DNA of 64,000 nucleotides from Coprobacillus cateniformis (GCF_009767585.1 NZ_WSNW01000001.1:1642090-1706089); one strand, 5' to 3'; positions 17,472 through 26,911 are shown, counted from the stretch's first letter. A program made the numbers and translations. The notes: generated from the letters alone by a model not told the origin.

Positions 17472-18806
17472 ATGAATGATGATATTATTGTTGCTATTGC
17501 AACTTCAAGATTAGAAGCAGCGATTTCTATTATTCGTTTGAGTGGTAAAGATTGCATAGCATTTGTTCAAAGTTTTTTTACAGGTCAAATTAAAAATAAG
17601 GAAAGTCATACCATAACATATGGATATATAAAAGATGATCAAAAGAGAATAGATGAAGTTCTGGTTAATATTTATCGAGGCCATCGAACTTTTACGGGTG
17701 AAGAGATGGTTGAAATTAATTGTCATGGAGGCGTTTTTATTACTCAAAAGGTCTTAAATTTATGTTTAAAAAAAGGGGCACGAATGGCTGAACATGGCGA
17801 GTTTTCAAAGCGTGCATTCTTAAATGGTCGGATAGATTTGTCACAAGCTGAAGCTATTAGTGATTTAATAACAGCAAAGAATGATTATGCAACTGAATTG
17901 GCTTTAAAAGGAATTCAAGGTAATATTAGTCACTTTATTGAGGATTTAAGAGAAGATTTAATTAAAATTATAACTCAAATAGAAGTTAATATTGATTATC
18001 CAGAATATGAAGATGTTGAAGAGTTAACAGCTGATTCTTTACTTCCAAAAAGTCAGTTATTAAAAGAGAAAATGAATCATATTATTGAATCATCTCAAAA
18101 TGTCCATTTATTAAAGGATGGAATATCAACTGTTATTATAGGAAAACCTAATGTTGGAAAGTCAAGTTTATTAAATGCATTACTTAACGAAGATAAAGCT
18201 ATTGTTACAGATATTGCAGGAACAACAAGAGATATTGTTGAAGGAACAATTCGTCTTGATAATATTATATTAAATATGATTGATACTGCTGGTATTCGAG
18301 AAACTAATGATATAGTCGAGAATATTGGTGTTAATAAATCTAAAGAATTAATACATAAGGCTGATTTGGTTTTATTAGTTCTTGATAGTTCATCAGAGCT
18401 TACAAAAGAAGATTATGAATTGATAGAATTATCTCAAGATACCAATAGAATTATTGTTATGAATAAAAAAGACCAAGGTATTAAATATGAATTAGATGGT
18501 ATTTTTATAAGTGCAAAAGATAATGAAATAGAATCTTTAATTAACGAAATTAAAAAAATGTTTGAATTAGGTAAAATAACTGCAGGTCAAGAAGATATTT
18601 TGGCAAATGCTAGGCAGATTCAATTATTAGAAAAAGCAAGACAATCATTAGAAAATGCTATTGAAGCAATGGAAAATAATGTGCCAACTGATTTAATTGT
18701 AACTGATTTATATGAAAGTTGGGAAAATTTAAAAGAAATACTTGGAGAAAGAGCAAAAGAGGATTTATTAGATGAATTATTTAAACGCTTTTGTATAGGA
18801 AAATAA
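17472..18806 (+). CDS. mnmE: tRNA modification GTPase MnmE
   Basis: The 444-residue protein has an N-terminal tetrahydrofolate-binding domain (GEMVEINCHGG), a G domain with GKPNVGKSSL, DIAGTTRD, DTAGI and NKKD, and the C-terminal CIGK motif (CxGK) needed for modification. With MnmG it places the carboxymethylaminomethyl group on U34 of tRNAs. Length is normal. In most relatives it follows jag directly; here a sulfatase segment separates them. mnmG is not next to it in this window. Confidence 0.97.
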   Translation: MNDDIIVAIATSRLEAAISIIRLSGKDCIAFVQSFFTGQIKNKESHTITYGYIKDDQKRIDEVLVNIYRGHRTFTGEEMVEINCHGGVFITQKVLNLCLKKGARMAEHGEFSKRAFLNGRIDLSQAEAISDLITAKNDYATELALKGIQGNISHFIEDLREDLIKIITQIEVNIDYPEYEDVEELTADSLLPKSQLLKEKMNHIIESSQNVHLLKDGISTVIIGKPNVGKSSLLNALLNEDKAIVTDIAGTTRDIVEGTIRLDNIILNMIDTAGIRETNDIVENIGVNKSKELIHKADLVLLVLDSSSELTKEDYELIELSQDTNRIIVMNKKDQGIKYELDGIFISAKDNEIESLINEIKKMFELGKITAGQEDILANARQIQLLEKARQSLENAIEAMENNVPTDLIVTDLYESWENLKEILGERAKEDLLDELFKRFCIGK

Positions 18807-18807
18807 G

Positions 18808-19035
18808 ATGAATAAATATAATTTATTATCACAAAGGTTTTATAGATTTTTTAAATATTTAAGGACTATAGGATTAATTAGTCTTGTTATTTTTTTAGGA
18901 GTTACAGCTTTTAATACTCATAATGATACGTTAACAATCGTTAGTTACATTTTTATGGTTGTTATGCTTTCATGTTTATTTGAATGTCTTATTTTATATG
19001 GACTCTATATTGTGTTTAAAAATAAGTCAATATAA
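18808..19035 (+). CDS. Small two-helix membrane protein (75 residues), unknown function
   Basis: I do not recognise this protein. It has a basic N-terminus (MNKYNLLSQRFYRFFKYLR) and two hydrophobic helices at about 20-37 and 44-70. The ATG lies two bases after the mnmE stop, so it is very likely co-transcribed and translated by re-initiation, with no separate ribosome site. Function cannot be inferred. Confidence 0.6.
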   Translation: MNKYNLLSQRFYRFFKYLRTIGLISLVIFLGVTAFNTHNDTLTIVSYIFMVVMLSCLFECLILYGLYIVFKNKSI

Positions 19036-19118
19036 TTTTTAAATAAATATATTTATTGCCAAGGAAATATTGTTAGCAAATGATATATTAATTATTAAAA
19101 ATCCATTAATCTAAAAAG

Positions 19119-19169
19119 AAAAACTAAACGAATTAACAACTTAATGTAAGTTATTTCGTTTAGTTTTTT
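19119..19169. terminator. Bidirectional terminator between mnmE unit and PRD gene
   Basis: Perfect 14-bp inverted repeat AAAAACTAAACGAA / TTCGTTTAGTTTTT with A- and T-runs on both sides, between convergent genes. Confidence 0.85.
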
Positions 19170-19839
19170 ATTGTTGTCTAAATGCAGTACCAAAATGTAA
19201 TGCAATATATGCCAATTCATGCTCATTAAATGATTTTTTATAATGTTCTTCAACAATAGAGTTAAAGATTTTTGCACATTCAAATTCAGTTTCATGTTGT
19301 GATTGAATTTGATCCTTTAAAGGATTATTTGAGAGTTGTTGATTATTTTGTAAACGATCTAATGCAGGATAGAAATGTAATGTCATACCAGTATAAAACT
19401 CTTTATTTTTTCTCAAGTCTAAATTTAAAATTTCTTTAATTTTTACAATTGTTTGATTGATGACTTCTTCCATTTCATCATCACATAAATCAAATTCACA
19501 ATTAAAATCAATATCTAATAAATTAATATTAGCTAAATACATAGTTGTATAACTAATTTGATTTTGATCAATTGTCACATCAAACTCTTTTTCAAGTATT
19601 TCAATGATTTGTACAGCAGCAGGATAGTATTCATGTTCCTTTAAATGATTAATTTGACTTTCACTTGTTGGGATATACGTTCCATTTAACTCCCTTGAAA
19701 TACATAGTGATAAATGAATAATTAAATTATCAAATGCAGTTTGTGAAATTTCAATATTATGTTTTTCAATAACATTTTTCACAATTTTTTCTATTTCTTG
19801 TTTTCTTTTTTCATATTGACTGTCTAATTCTATAACCAT
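19168..19839 (-). CDS. Stand-alone PRD (PTS regulation domain) protein
   Basis: The 223-residue protein consists of two PRD domains: the first with FDNLIIHLSLCISREL (phosphorylatable His), the second ending in HELAYIALHFGTAF. LicT/BglG antiterminators have an RNA-binding CAT domain of about 55 residues in front of such PRDs; none is present here, and no helix-turn-helix is seen. It may act through protein contacts or have lost its output domain. The ATG at 19839 (MVIELDSQYE) has GAGGTAAGG upstream. It lies downstream of the phosphoesterase gene on the same strand. Confidence 0.85.
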   Translation of the reverse strand: MVIELDSQYEKRKQEIEKIVKNVIEKHNIEISQTAFDNLIIHLSLCISRELNGTYIPTSESQINHLKEHEYYPAAVQIIEILEKEFDVTIDQNQISYTTMYLANINLLDIDFNCEFDLCDDEMEEVINQTIVKIKEILNLDLRKNKEFYTGMTLHFYPALDRLQNNQQLSNNPLKDQIQSQHETEFECAKIFNSIVEEHYKKSFNEHELAYIALHFGTAFRQQ

Positions 19840-19898
19840 ATACCTTACCTCGCTTTTCATATGATATATTATTTGTCTGAAAAAGTCCATAATAAATA

Positions 19899-20972
19899 TT
19901 ACTTTTTTGTAAACGCTATTTTTATATCTACAAATTCACAATTTGTTAAGAAACGCATAGGGAATCCCCAAGAACCATAACCGCTTGTGACAATTAAAGA
20001 AAAATGATTTTTTTGAAGTAATCCATAAACATTATCATAGAGTGGAGCAGTTAGAAGGGTTACTGGAAAAAATTGTCCAGCATGTGTATGCCCTGATAAC
20101 TGTAAATCAGCATAATGAAGAACATCCTGATAACGTTTAGGATTATGGTCAAGTAAAATTGTTGGTAAATTTGTATTCATTCCCTGACATATATTATTCA
20201 TTTTGTTGTCAAGGTGTGCAACAACATCTTCTCTTCCTATTATATTAAATAAGCCATCTACACATACATATTTTTCACTTAGATGGTAGATATTGTATTT
20301 TTGATAAAGTTCAGTTTGTAAAATATTTGCATAATGTTCATGATTGCCATTAACTGCAAAGAGTCCATAAGTTGTTTTTATTTGTGAGAATATACTAAGT
20401 GCATCTTCTATCATATCTTTTGGAGTTGATTCATCAAATATATCGCCAACAAAACATACCAAATCATACTGCTTATGATTAAACTTATCTACCAGAACTC
20501 TTAAATCAGAAAGAGAAGTTCCAGTTCCCAAATGAATATCACTAATCATTCCAATATGTAATTCTTTAAGCATTGTTTCTTTATGAATAGTTATTTCATA
20601 ATTGGTTTCTACTTTAGAATAGTGTGTTAAATAACTTATGCTTGTTAATAAAATTGAGAAAATGATTAAACCAGTGATGGTTCTATAAACAAAAGGTTTG
20701 TGAATACAGTAACAAATAAGTTGATAAATTCCAAAAAGAATAAAAATGATAAATACTGTTATTATATAAAATTGAACAATTGTTGTGAGTGTTAAAAAAA
20801 CAGTAGAATAAGGGTGAAAAAAAAGCTTAATCATTATAGTTATAAGTGAAAAGATTGTTATGCCTGCTGCACTTATTTTGGTAATCTTAGAAAGATGACG
20901 AAATATATAAAGAAAATAAATAAAAGGTGCTATAATAATAAAGAGAAACATAAGAATAAAAATAAATTCCAT
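19899..20972 (-). CDS. Membrane-anchored calcineurin-like metallophosphoesterase
   Basis: The 357-residue protein has about four N-terminal membrane helices (residues 1-125) and then a metallophosphatase domain with all metal-ligand motifs: MISDIHLG, VGDIFDE, NGNHEHY and GHTHAGQFFP. This is the YkuE/YaeI-like group of membrane phosphoesterases, where lipid substrates have been proposed. I chose the ATG at 20972 because it lies 7 bases after GAGG; the ATG at 20978 is too close to it. It is upstream of the PRD gene, and the two are probably co-transcribed. Confidence 0.9.
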   Translation of the reverse strand: MEFIFILMFLFIIIAPFIYFLYIFRHLSKITKISAAGITIFSLITIMIKLFFHPYSTVFLTLTTIVQFYIITVFIIFILFGIYQLICYCIHKPFVYRTITGLIIFSILLTSISYLTHYSKVETNYEITIHKETMLKELHIGMISDIHLGTGTSLSDLRVLVDKFNHKQYDLVCFVGDIFDESTPKDMIEDALSIFSQIKTTYGLFAVNGNHEHYANILQTELYQKYNIYHLSEKYVCVDGLFNIIGREDVVAHLDNKMNNICQGMNTNLPTILLDHNPKRYQDVLHYADLQLSGHTHAGQFFPVTLLTAPLYDNVYGLLQKNHFSLIVTSGYGSWGFPMRFLTNCEFVDIKIAFTKK

Positions 20973-21083
20973 AGACATACCTCATTTCTTGGCAACAAGT
21001 ATATCACAAAAATAAAAAAAGTGCTAAAAAAGCTAATCAAATAAAGGTTGCTTTCACATAAGTGTTGTGATAGTATTATGTCA

Positions 21084-21293
21084 AGATAGAGGCGCAAAAG
21101 TCAAAAATTCTTCATTCAAAAGATGCAACTGTGAAGAAGGCGGGGCGATTGCCGAAGGAGTAATGATTTGCATGTTATTATTTCCTGGGAGTATAGAGAA
21201 TATCTATGCTACTGTCACTTTATAATATTAAAGTGGGGTGCTATTGCGTTGATAAACACTTATTAATTGCAATGGTTTCATTGCAATTTTTTT
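21084..21293 (+). ncRNA. Lysine riboswitch with intrinsic terminator
   Basis: The leader of the lysine-biosynthesis operon has the L-box landmarks in order: AGAGGCGC, GAAGAAGG, GCCGAAGG, CCTGGGAG, CTACTGTCAC and a closing GGTGCTATTGCG (aptamer about 21084-21255). A 10-bp terminator stem AATTGCAATG / CATTGCAATT (21265-21288) with seven T residues follows. Lysine binding should stop transcription of the ACT-protein, dapA, dapB and lysA genes. A possible promoter is TTGCTT (21048-21053) and TAGTAT (21071-21076), 17 bases apart. Confidence 0.95.
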
Positions 21294-21313
21294 ATAGAAA
21301 GAAGGCGAAAGCG

Positions 21314-21781
21314 ATGAATAAAAGTCCAATTACAAAGGTTGAAAGTGATCATGAAATTATTCAAGTTAAGTTTATAAATGTAGAAAAAAATCCTTTATTT
21401 ATTGGGAATATTTTTAAACAGATTTCATTAAAAGGTGTTAATGTTGATATGATTTCACAAGTTATGTTAGAGGATGATATGAGAATTGATTTTACTTGTC
21501 CACTTTCAGATCAAAGAAAACTAAATGAAGCATTAGAGGAAATCAAGCGGAAACATGACAGAATAATGATTTTTCAGAATAGAAATGTTGCTAAGGTTAT
21601 GGTTGAGGGTGAAAAGATGAAGGATGAAATTGGTGTTGCTGCAAATGTTTTTGAAATATTTGGACAATTCCAGATTCCATTTAGTCAGGTAACAACATCT
21701 GATACATCTATATCATTTGTTATTCCAGGTGAATTAAAAGAAGTTGCTGTTCAAGAAATAAAAAAGGCTTATCAATTATAA
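21314..21781 (+). CDS. ACT-domain protein resembling an aspartokinase regulatory domain without the kinase
   Basis: The 155-residue protein matches the C-terminal regulatory part of aspartate kinase: two ACT repeats with ITKVESDHEIIQVKF, SLKGVNVDMISQ and a second with KMKDEIGVAANVFEIFGQ and FSQVTTSDTSISFVI. The catalytic kinase domain is missing and no sequence for it lies upstream, only the riboswitch. It may bind lysine or threonine and control a separate aspartokinase, or be a free regulatory subunit. The ATG at 21314 follows GAAGG by about 8 bases. First gene of the riboswitch operon; dapA follows after 11 bases. Confidence 0.82.
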   Translation: MNKSPITKVESDHEIIQVKFINVEKNPLFIGNIFKQISLKGVNVDMISQVMLEDDMRIDFTCPLSDQRKLNEALEEIKRKHDRIMIFQNRNVAKVMVEGEKMKDEIGVAANVFEIFGQFQIPFSQVTTSDTSISFVIPGELKEVAVQEIKKAYQL

Positions 21782-21792
21782 GGAGGATATTT

Positions 21793-22689
21793 ATGGAACC
21801 AATTTTTGAAGGAAGTGCAGTAGCATTGGTGTTACCAATGCATGATGATGGAAGTTTAGATTTTGAGGGGTTTAAAAGACAAGTTCAAAGAATGATTGAT
21901 GGAGGCGTACAAGCTTTATTAGTAAATGGAACAACGGGTGAAACTGCTACAATTACAATTGAAGAAGAATTTGAGTTAACAAAGATTGTTATTGAAATGG
22001 CAAAAGGAACAGGTATAAAGGTTATTGCTGGTGCTGGTTCGAATGATACAGAAACAGCTTTAAAAAAGGCAAAGTTTGCAAAGGAAGTTGGAGCAGATGC
22101 TATTCTTGTTGTGACACCATATTATAATAAAACGAGTCAAAGAGGACTTATTGATCATTATACGTATATAGCTGACCAAGTGGAAATTCCTATGATTATT
22201 TATAATGTTCCAGGACGTACTGGTATGAATATTGCAGTAGACACTGTTGTTGAGTTAGCAAAGCATAGGAATATTAAGGCTATGAAAGATGCTACTGATA
22301 ATATTGCTTATGCAATGGATGTACTATCAAAAACGAGAGATTTGGATTTTGATATGTATAGTGGATGTGATGATAATATTCTTCCATTTATTGCAGCTGG
22401 TGGTAAGGGTGTGATTTCAGTCTTGTCTAACGTTTATCCTAGAGAAACGGAAAAATTTGCCCAGGCTGTCTTAAAAGGTGATATGGAGCTTGCAAAAGCA
22501 ATGGCATATGATTTGAATGATGTAAGCAAATATTTATTTGTTGATGTTAATCCGATTATGCCAAAAGTTGCTTTAGCAAAATTAGGAGTATGTGGTGAAA
22601 TGGTAAGAAGACCACTTATTAAAACAACAGAAGCAAATAAGAAATTGTTATTTGATGCAATGATAAAATTTGAAGAAAAGGGATATTAG
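21793..22689 (+). CDS. dapA: 4-hydroxy-tetrahydrodipicolinate synthase
   Basis: The 298-residue protein has the DapA fold motifs: NGTTGETATI near the N-terminus, VVTPYYNKTSQRGL, the catalytic Tyr motif YNVPGRTG and the Schiff-base Lys in AMKDATDN. It condenses pyruvate with aspartate semialdehyde at the entry to lysine and cell-wall diaminopimelate synthesis. AGGAGG lies 8 bases upstream. It is in an operon with dapB and lysA under the lysine riboswitch. Confidence 0.97.
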   Translation: MEPIFEGSAVALVLPMHDDGSLDFEGFKRQVQRMIDGGVQALLVNGTTGETATITIEEEFELTKIVIEMAKGTGIKVIAGAGSNDTETALKKAKFAKEVGADAILVVTPYYNKTSQRGLIDHYTYIADQVEIPMIIYNVPGRTGMNIAVDTVVELAKHRNIKAMKDATDNIAYAMDVLSKTRDLDFDMYSGCDDNILPFIAAGGKGVISVLSNVYPRETEKFAQAVLKGDMELAKAMAYDLNDVSKYLFVDVNPIMPKVALAKLGVCGEMVRRPLIKTTEANKKLLFDAMIKFEEKGY

Positions 22690-22690
22690 T

Positions 22691-23434
22691 ATGAATATAT
22701 TGGTATGTGGTTTTGGTTTAATGGGTAAAAAAGTTGTCCAGGCTGTGAGAGACAATAAAAAAATGAATCTTATTGGTGTTGTTTCTCCAATCTTTGATGA
22801 GACAATTAAGGAGAATATGTATTCATCTTTTCAAGAGGTTCATGATCATATTGATGCTATTATTGATTTTTCTCATCCAAACAATTTAGATGATCTATTA
22901 AAGTTTGGAATTAAGCATCATTGTGCTCTTGTTATAGCAACAACGGGTTTTAATGAACAACAATTATTGAGAATTGAAGAAGCATCTTCTCAAGTTCCCA
23001 TCTTTCAATCATATAACACTTCTTTTGGAGTTTCTATGTTAATTAAAATTGTGAGAGAAGCTGCTAAAGAATTTTATGATCAAGGATATGATATTGAAAT
23101 TATAGAGAAGCATCATAATCAGAAAATTGATGCTCCTTCAGGAACAGCAAAATTACTTTATGATGTTATTCATGAAGAGATAGATGAAACAAAAGAAGTC
23201 TATGATCGAAGTCAAGTTCATCATAAACGAGAGAAAAATGAAATAGGTATTCAATCAGTGAGAGCAGGTACAATTTTTGGGGAACACACAGTTCTTCTTG
23301 CTGGACACGATGAAGTTATTGAGCTTAAACATACAGCATTGTCAAAAGATGTTTTTGTTCAAGGCGCTATTGCTGCTTGTGAAACAATTATAGATAAAGA
23401 TTATGGATTGTATACTTTGAAAAATTTATATTAA
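22691..23434 (+). CDS. dapB: 4-hydroxy-tetrahydrodipicolinate reductase
   Basis: The 247-residue enzyme has an N-terminal nucleotide-binding motif (CGFGLMGKKV), the ATTGF segment, and the DapB signature EKHHNQKIDAPSGTA. It reduces the DapA product with NAD(P)H. The ATG at 22691 is one base after the dapA stop; a longer frame from 22670 overlaps dapA and lacks conserved residues. Confidence 0.96.
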   Translation: MNILVCGFGLMGKKVVQAVRDNKKMNLIGVVSPIFDETIKENMYSSFQEVHDHIDAIIDFSHPNNLDDLLKFGIKHHCALVIATTGFNEQQLLRIEEASSQVPIFQSYNTSFGVSMLIKIVREAAKEFYDQGYDIEIIEKHHNQKIDAPSGTAKLLYDVIHEEIDETKEVYDRSQVHHKREKNEIGIQSVRAGTIFGEHTVLLAGHDEVIELKHTALSKDVFVQGAIAACETIIDKDYGLYTLKNLY

Positions 23435-23446
23435 AGGGGAAAAAGA

Positions 23447-24757
23447 ATGGTTTTACAAACAGAGTTTGCACAGATTAGAAATAAGACATTATACATAGAT
23501 GATGTAGATGCTATGGATTTGGTAAAACAATATGGGACACCACTTTATGTAATGAGTGAGGGACATATTCGTTATCAAATGAATGAATTAAAGGAAAAAT
23601 TTTTAGATAAATATGAAAATGTATTGCCTTTATTTGCATCCAAATCATTTAGTTGTTTAGAAATTTATAAATTGGCTAAGGAATATGGAATTGGGATTGA
23701 TTGTGTTAGTGCTGGTGAAATTTCAATTGCTTTAAAAGCTGGTTTTGATCCACATAAGATTTATTTTCATGGAAATAATAAATTACCTTCAGAAATTGAA
23801 TATGCAATAACACATGATGTTGATCATTTTGTTATTGATAATTTTCATGAGATTGATTTGGTAGAAGAAATTGCAACCAAATTAAATAAAACAATTTATG
23901 CTACTGTAAGAGTTGTTCCTGAGATTAAAGCAGGTGGACATGGTTTTATTCAAACGGGACATAAGGATACAAAGTTTGGATTTAGTGCAAGGCATGGCAT
24001 CTACTTAGATGCCATTCAAAAAATTATTGATTCTCATTCTATACAGTTTGAAGGAATACATTGTCATATAGGGTCACAAGTTTTTGATTTGTATGCATAT
24101 GTAAGTGCAATGAAGAGATTTGTTGGATTTGCTTATGAAATCTATGATAAATTAGGGGTTATGGTTACAAAAATCAATGCTGGTGGTGGATATGGTATTG
24201 CATATACTAAAAAGGATGAACCTCTTGATTTTGAAGTCATTACAACTGAAATTATGAAAACAATTCAAGAAGGATACGAGAAACGTGGTTGGGATATGCC
24301 AATGGTATTGGTTGAACCAGGACGATATGTCGTTGGAAATGCTGGTATCACTTTATATACAATAGGTACAGTGAAGGAAATTCCTGATGTTCGTACATAT
24401 GTGAGTATTGATGGTGGAATGACCGATAATATTAGGACTTGTTTATATGATGCTGATTACGATGGAATCATAGTTAATAAAGCAGAAGAGCCAAAAACAT
24501 TAAAAGCAACAATATCTGGAAAAGTTTGTGAGTCAGGAGATATTGTTGTTAAAGAAGTGAAAATAGCAAAACCAGAGCCAGGAGATATTTTTGCTCAATT
24601 TTCTACTGGAGCATATCATTATTCAATGGCTTCAAACTATAATCAATTGCCTAAACCCGCAGTTGTCTTTACTTATAAGGGAAAATCTAAACGAGTTATT
24701 AGAAGGCAAACATTTGATGATTTAATATATTATGATGTAAATGAGGACTATCAATAG
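23447..24757 (+). CDS. lysA: Diaminopimelate decarboxylase
   Basis: The 436-residue protein has the fold-III PLP enzyme motifs: LFASKSFSCLEIYK with the PLP lysine, the GGGYGIAY glycine loop, VEPGRYVVG and the Cys of VCESGD. It makes lysine from meso-diaminopimelate. AAAGGGGAAAAAGA precedes the ATG. It is the last gene of the lysine-riboswitch operon, which lacks the middle steps of the pathway; those must lie elsewhere. Confidence 0.97.
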   Translation: MVLQTEFAQIRNKTLYIDDVDAMDLVKQYGTPLYVMSEGHIRYQMNELKEKFLDKYENVLPLFASKSFSCLEIYKLAKEYGIGIDCVSAGEISIALKAGFDPHKIYFHGNNKLPSEIEYAITHDVDHFVIDNFHEIDLVEEIATKLNKTIYATVRVVPEIKAGGHGFIQTGHKDTKFGFSARHGIYLDAIQKIIDSHSIQFEGIHCHIGSQVFDLYAYVSAMKRFVGFAYEIYDKLGVMVTKINAGGGYGIAYTKKDEPLDFEVITTEIMKTIQEGYEKRGWDMPMVLVEPGRYVVGNAGITLYTIGTVKEIPDVRTYVSIDGGMTDNIRTCLYDADYDGIIVNKAEEPKTLKATISGKVCESGDIVVKEVKIAKPEPGDIFAQFSTGAYHYSMASNYNQLPKPAVVFTYKGKSKRVIRRQTFDDLIYYDVNEDYQ

Positions 24758-24765
24758 TCCTTTTT
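24745..24765 (+). terminator. Terminator of the lysine operon
   Basis: GGACTA-TCAA-TAGTCC followed by five T residues; the 3' arm contains the lysA stop codon. Confidence 0.8.
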
Positions 24766-24868
24766 GTCATTATAGAAAGAGTAACTAAGAAAAATGACTG
24801 TTTAATTTGTTTCCAATATTTGTATAAAATAAAAAAAGCTGTTCATACTCAATTATGAGGTGACAGAA

Positions 24869-25234
24869 ATGAAAAAAGTATATATATTTATTGTTTTAGG
24901 ATTCATGTTAGGTGTAAGTGTTCATGCTAAGAGTCAAGAACCACAATATAAAATAATAGCTAATTCTAATCAGGAATCTGATATAAAAGAAATGTATGAA
25001 GTTAAAGGAAAACTTTTAGAAGATTTTAAAACTTGGGTTAAGGGTGTTGATAATAAGGATCAGGTTTTAGCAGATCATCAAAGTGATTATCAGGCAACAT
25101 ATAAACAAGGTGTTTATAAAATTGTTCTTGGTAAAGGAAAAGGAAAATCTCTAAGTGGTGAAATGAAAGTTAATTATTGTGAATCTACAAAGGATATTGA
25201 AACAAAATCTTTTTTATTTGATTGGTTGTTTTAA
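24869..25234 (+). CDS. Short secreted SpoIIR-like protein
   Basis: The 121-residue protein has a signal peptide (KKVYIFIVLGFMLGVSVHA) and then YKIIANSNQESDIKEMYEVK, which resembles the start of mature SpoIIR (RxHVIANSDSxxDQxLKxKVR). It later has KIVLGKGKGKSL, similar to the SpoIIR VIGEGKGxNWWC region, and ends FLFDWLF. The WWCVLFPPLC segment is absent and the length is about half that of typical SpoIIR. SpoIIR is the forespore signal that activates SpoIIGA. This may be a reduced homologue or a diverged relative. The ATG at 24869 follows GAGG by 8 bases. Confidence 0.55.
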   Translation: MKKVYIFIVLGFMLGVSVHAKSQEPQYKIIANSNQESDIKEMYEVKGKLLEDFKTWVKGVDNKDQVLADHQSDYQATYKQGVYKIVLGKGKGKSLSGEMKVNYCESTKDIETKSFLFDWLF

Positions 25235-25282
25235 TATTGCATTCATAAATAAAGAAGATAATCATTGTATGGAGGCAATAAT

Positions 25283-26857
25283 ATGAAAACAATATATACA
25301 AATGGAGTCATTATATCTTTAGAGGATTATAGTGGAAATGCTCTTGTTGAGGAAAATGGAAAAATTATAAATATTGGAAATTATCAGGAACTTTATGAAA
25401 AAGGTATGAAGGTTGTGGATTTAGAAGGTCATACATTAATTCCAGCCTTTATAGATAGCCATAGTCATATAAGTGGTTATGCAACTTCTTTGTTACAGGT
25501 AGCTCTTGATGATTGTCAAAGTATTCAAGATGTTCAGAAAGTTATTCATAAATATATAGAGGAAAATCAAATAAAAAATGATGAGTTTATTATGTGTAAA
25601 GGTTATGATCATCATAAATTAAAAGAAAAAAGACATATTACAAAACAAGAATTAGATACTTTTTCTCAAGATATTCCGATTATTATTCAACATCAAACAG
25701 GACATTGTGGTGTTATGAATAGCAATGCACTTAAAAAATTAAATATACAAAAGAAAACGAAGAGTCCAGAAGGTGGAAAAATTGATTTTGATACTGGTTT
25801 TTTAGAAGAGACAGCCTTCACTTATTATCTTCAAAAAGCACCAATGGCTTCACTGGAATCATTAAAAAAAGCTTATCTTAAAGCACAACAGACATATGCG
25901 AGTTATGGGATAACAACTGCTCAAGATGGAATGATTGTTGATGCTTTAAAGAATATATATCATATGCTTATTCAAGATCATATATTTTATATAGATGTTG
26001 TTGGTTATCCTGGCTTTGATGCTCATGATTTTATGAAAGATTTTCAAAATCATATTAAAAAATATATGAATAACTTTAAAATCGGTGGATATAAGATGTT
26101 TTTAGATGGATCACCACAAAATAAAACAGCATGGACAATTTCACCTTATGTAGATGGAACATATGGATATCCAACATTAACAGATGAACAACTCAAGAAC
26201 AATCTTATCAAAGCAGCTCAAGAAGATATGCAAGTCCTTGTACATTGTAATGGTGATCAAGCTGTTCAACATTATATGGATCAGTATCAAAGAGTTCATC
26301 AACAAGATATAAGACCGGTGATTATACATGCTCAGATGATGAGACCAGAACAAATGAATCAAGCTAAAGATCTTCATATGATTCCATCATTTTTCTTATC
26401 ACATGTTTATTATTTTGGTGATATACATAAGGAAAATATGGGTGTACAAAGAGCACAGTCTATTAGCCCTTTACAGTCTGCCTTAAAACATCATCTTTGC
26501 TTTACAATGCATACTGATGCTCCAGTTATTCAACCTAATATGATTGAAAGTTTACATATAGCAGTCAATCGAGAAACTCAAAGTGGTGATATTTTAGGTA
26601 AAGAAGAATGTATTGAACCATTAGAAGCACTTAAGGCATTAACAATTCATGGAGCATATCAATACTTTGAAGAAAATGAAAAAGGGTCTTTAAAGATTGG
26701 TAAGAAGGCTGATATGGTTATTTTAAGTGAAAATCCATTAACAATTGATAAAAAGAAGATTAAGGATATTAAAGTCTTAAAAACAATTAAAGATGGTCAA
26801 GTTATTTTTGATAGCCAAGAAGGTATAAATGTATCTCAAACAACCAATATTTTTTAA
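25283..26857 (+). CDS. Amidohydrolase, YtcJ-like (amidohydrolase 3 family)
   Basis: The 524-residue metal-dependent hydrolase has the N-terminal metal motif FIDSHSHISGY, GGYKMFLDGSPQ with the likely carbamylated or ligand Lys region, VHCNGDQAVQHYMDQ, the late MHTDAPVIQP Asp, and C-terminal GKKADMVILSENPL. This group hydrolyses amides or imines of varied substrates; the true one is not known. The ATG at 25283 has GGAGG upstream. It may form a unit with the SpoIIR-like gene 48 bases upstream. Confidence 0.9.
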   Translation: MKTIYTNGVIISLEDYSGNALVEENGKIINIGNYQELYEKGMKVVDLEGHTLIPAFIDSHSHISGYATSLLQVALDDCQSIQDVQKVIHKYIEENQIKNDEFIMCKGYDHHKLKEKRHITKQELDTFSQDIPIIIQHQTGHCGVMNSNALKKLNIQKKTKSPEGGKIDFDTGFLEETAFTYYLQKAPMASLESLKKAYLKAQQTYASYGITTAQDGMIVDALKNIYHMLIQDHIFYIDVVGYPGFDAHDFMKDFQNHIKKYMNNFKIGGYKMFLDGSPQNKTAWTISPYVDGTYGYPTLTDEQLKNNLIKAAQEDMQVLVHCNGDQAVQHYMDQYQRVHQQDIRPVIIHAQMMRPEQMNQAKDLHMIPSFFLSHVYYFGDIHKENMGVQRAQSISPLQSALKHHLCFTMHTDAPVIQPNMIESLHIAVNRETQSGDILGKEECIEPLEALKALTIHGAYQYFEENEKGSLKIGKKADMVILSENPLTIDKKKIKDIKVLKTIKDGQVIFDSQEGINVSQTTNIF

Positions 26858-26866
26858 GTAAAAGAA

Positions 26867-26907
26867 AAGATTTTAAACTGTTATATAATTGTTTAAAATC
26901 TTTTTTT
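26867..26907. terminator. Terminator between amidohydrolase and RpiR genes
   Basis: 12-bp stem AAGATTTTAAAC / GTTTAAAATCTT with T-run; usable from both sides by the convergent genes. Confidence 0.8.
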
Positions 26908-26911
26908 GATA

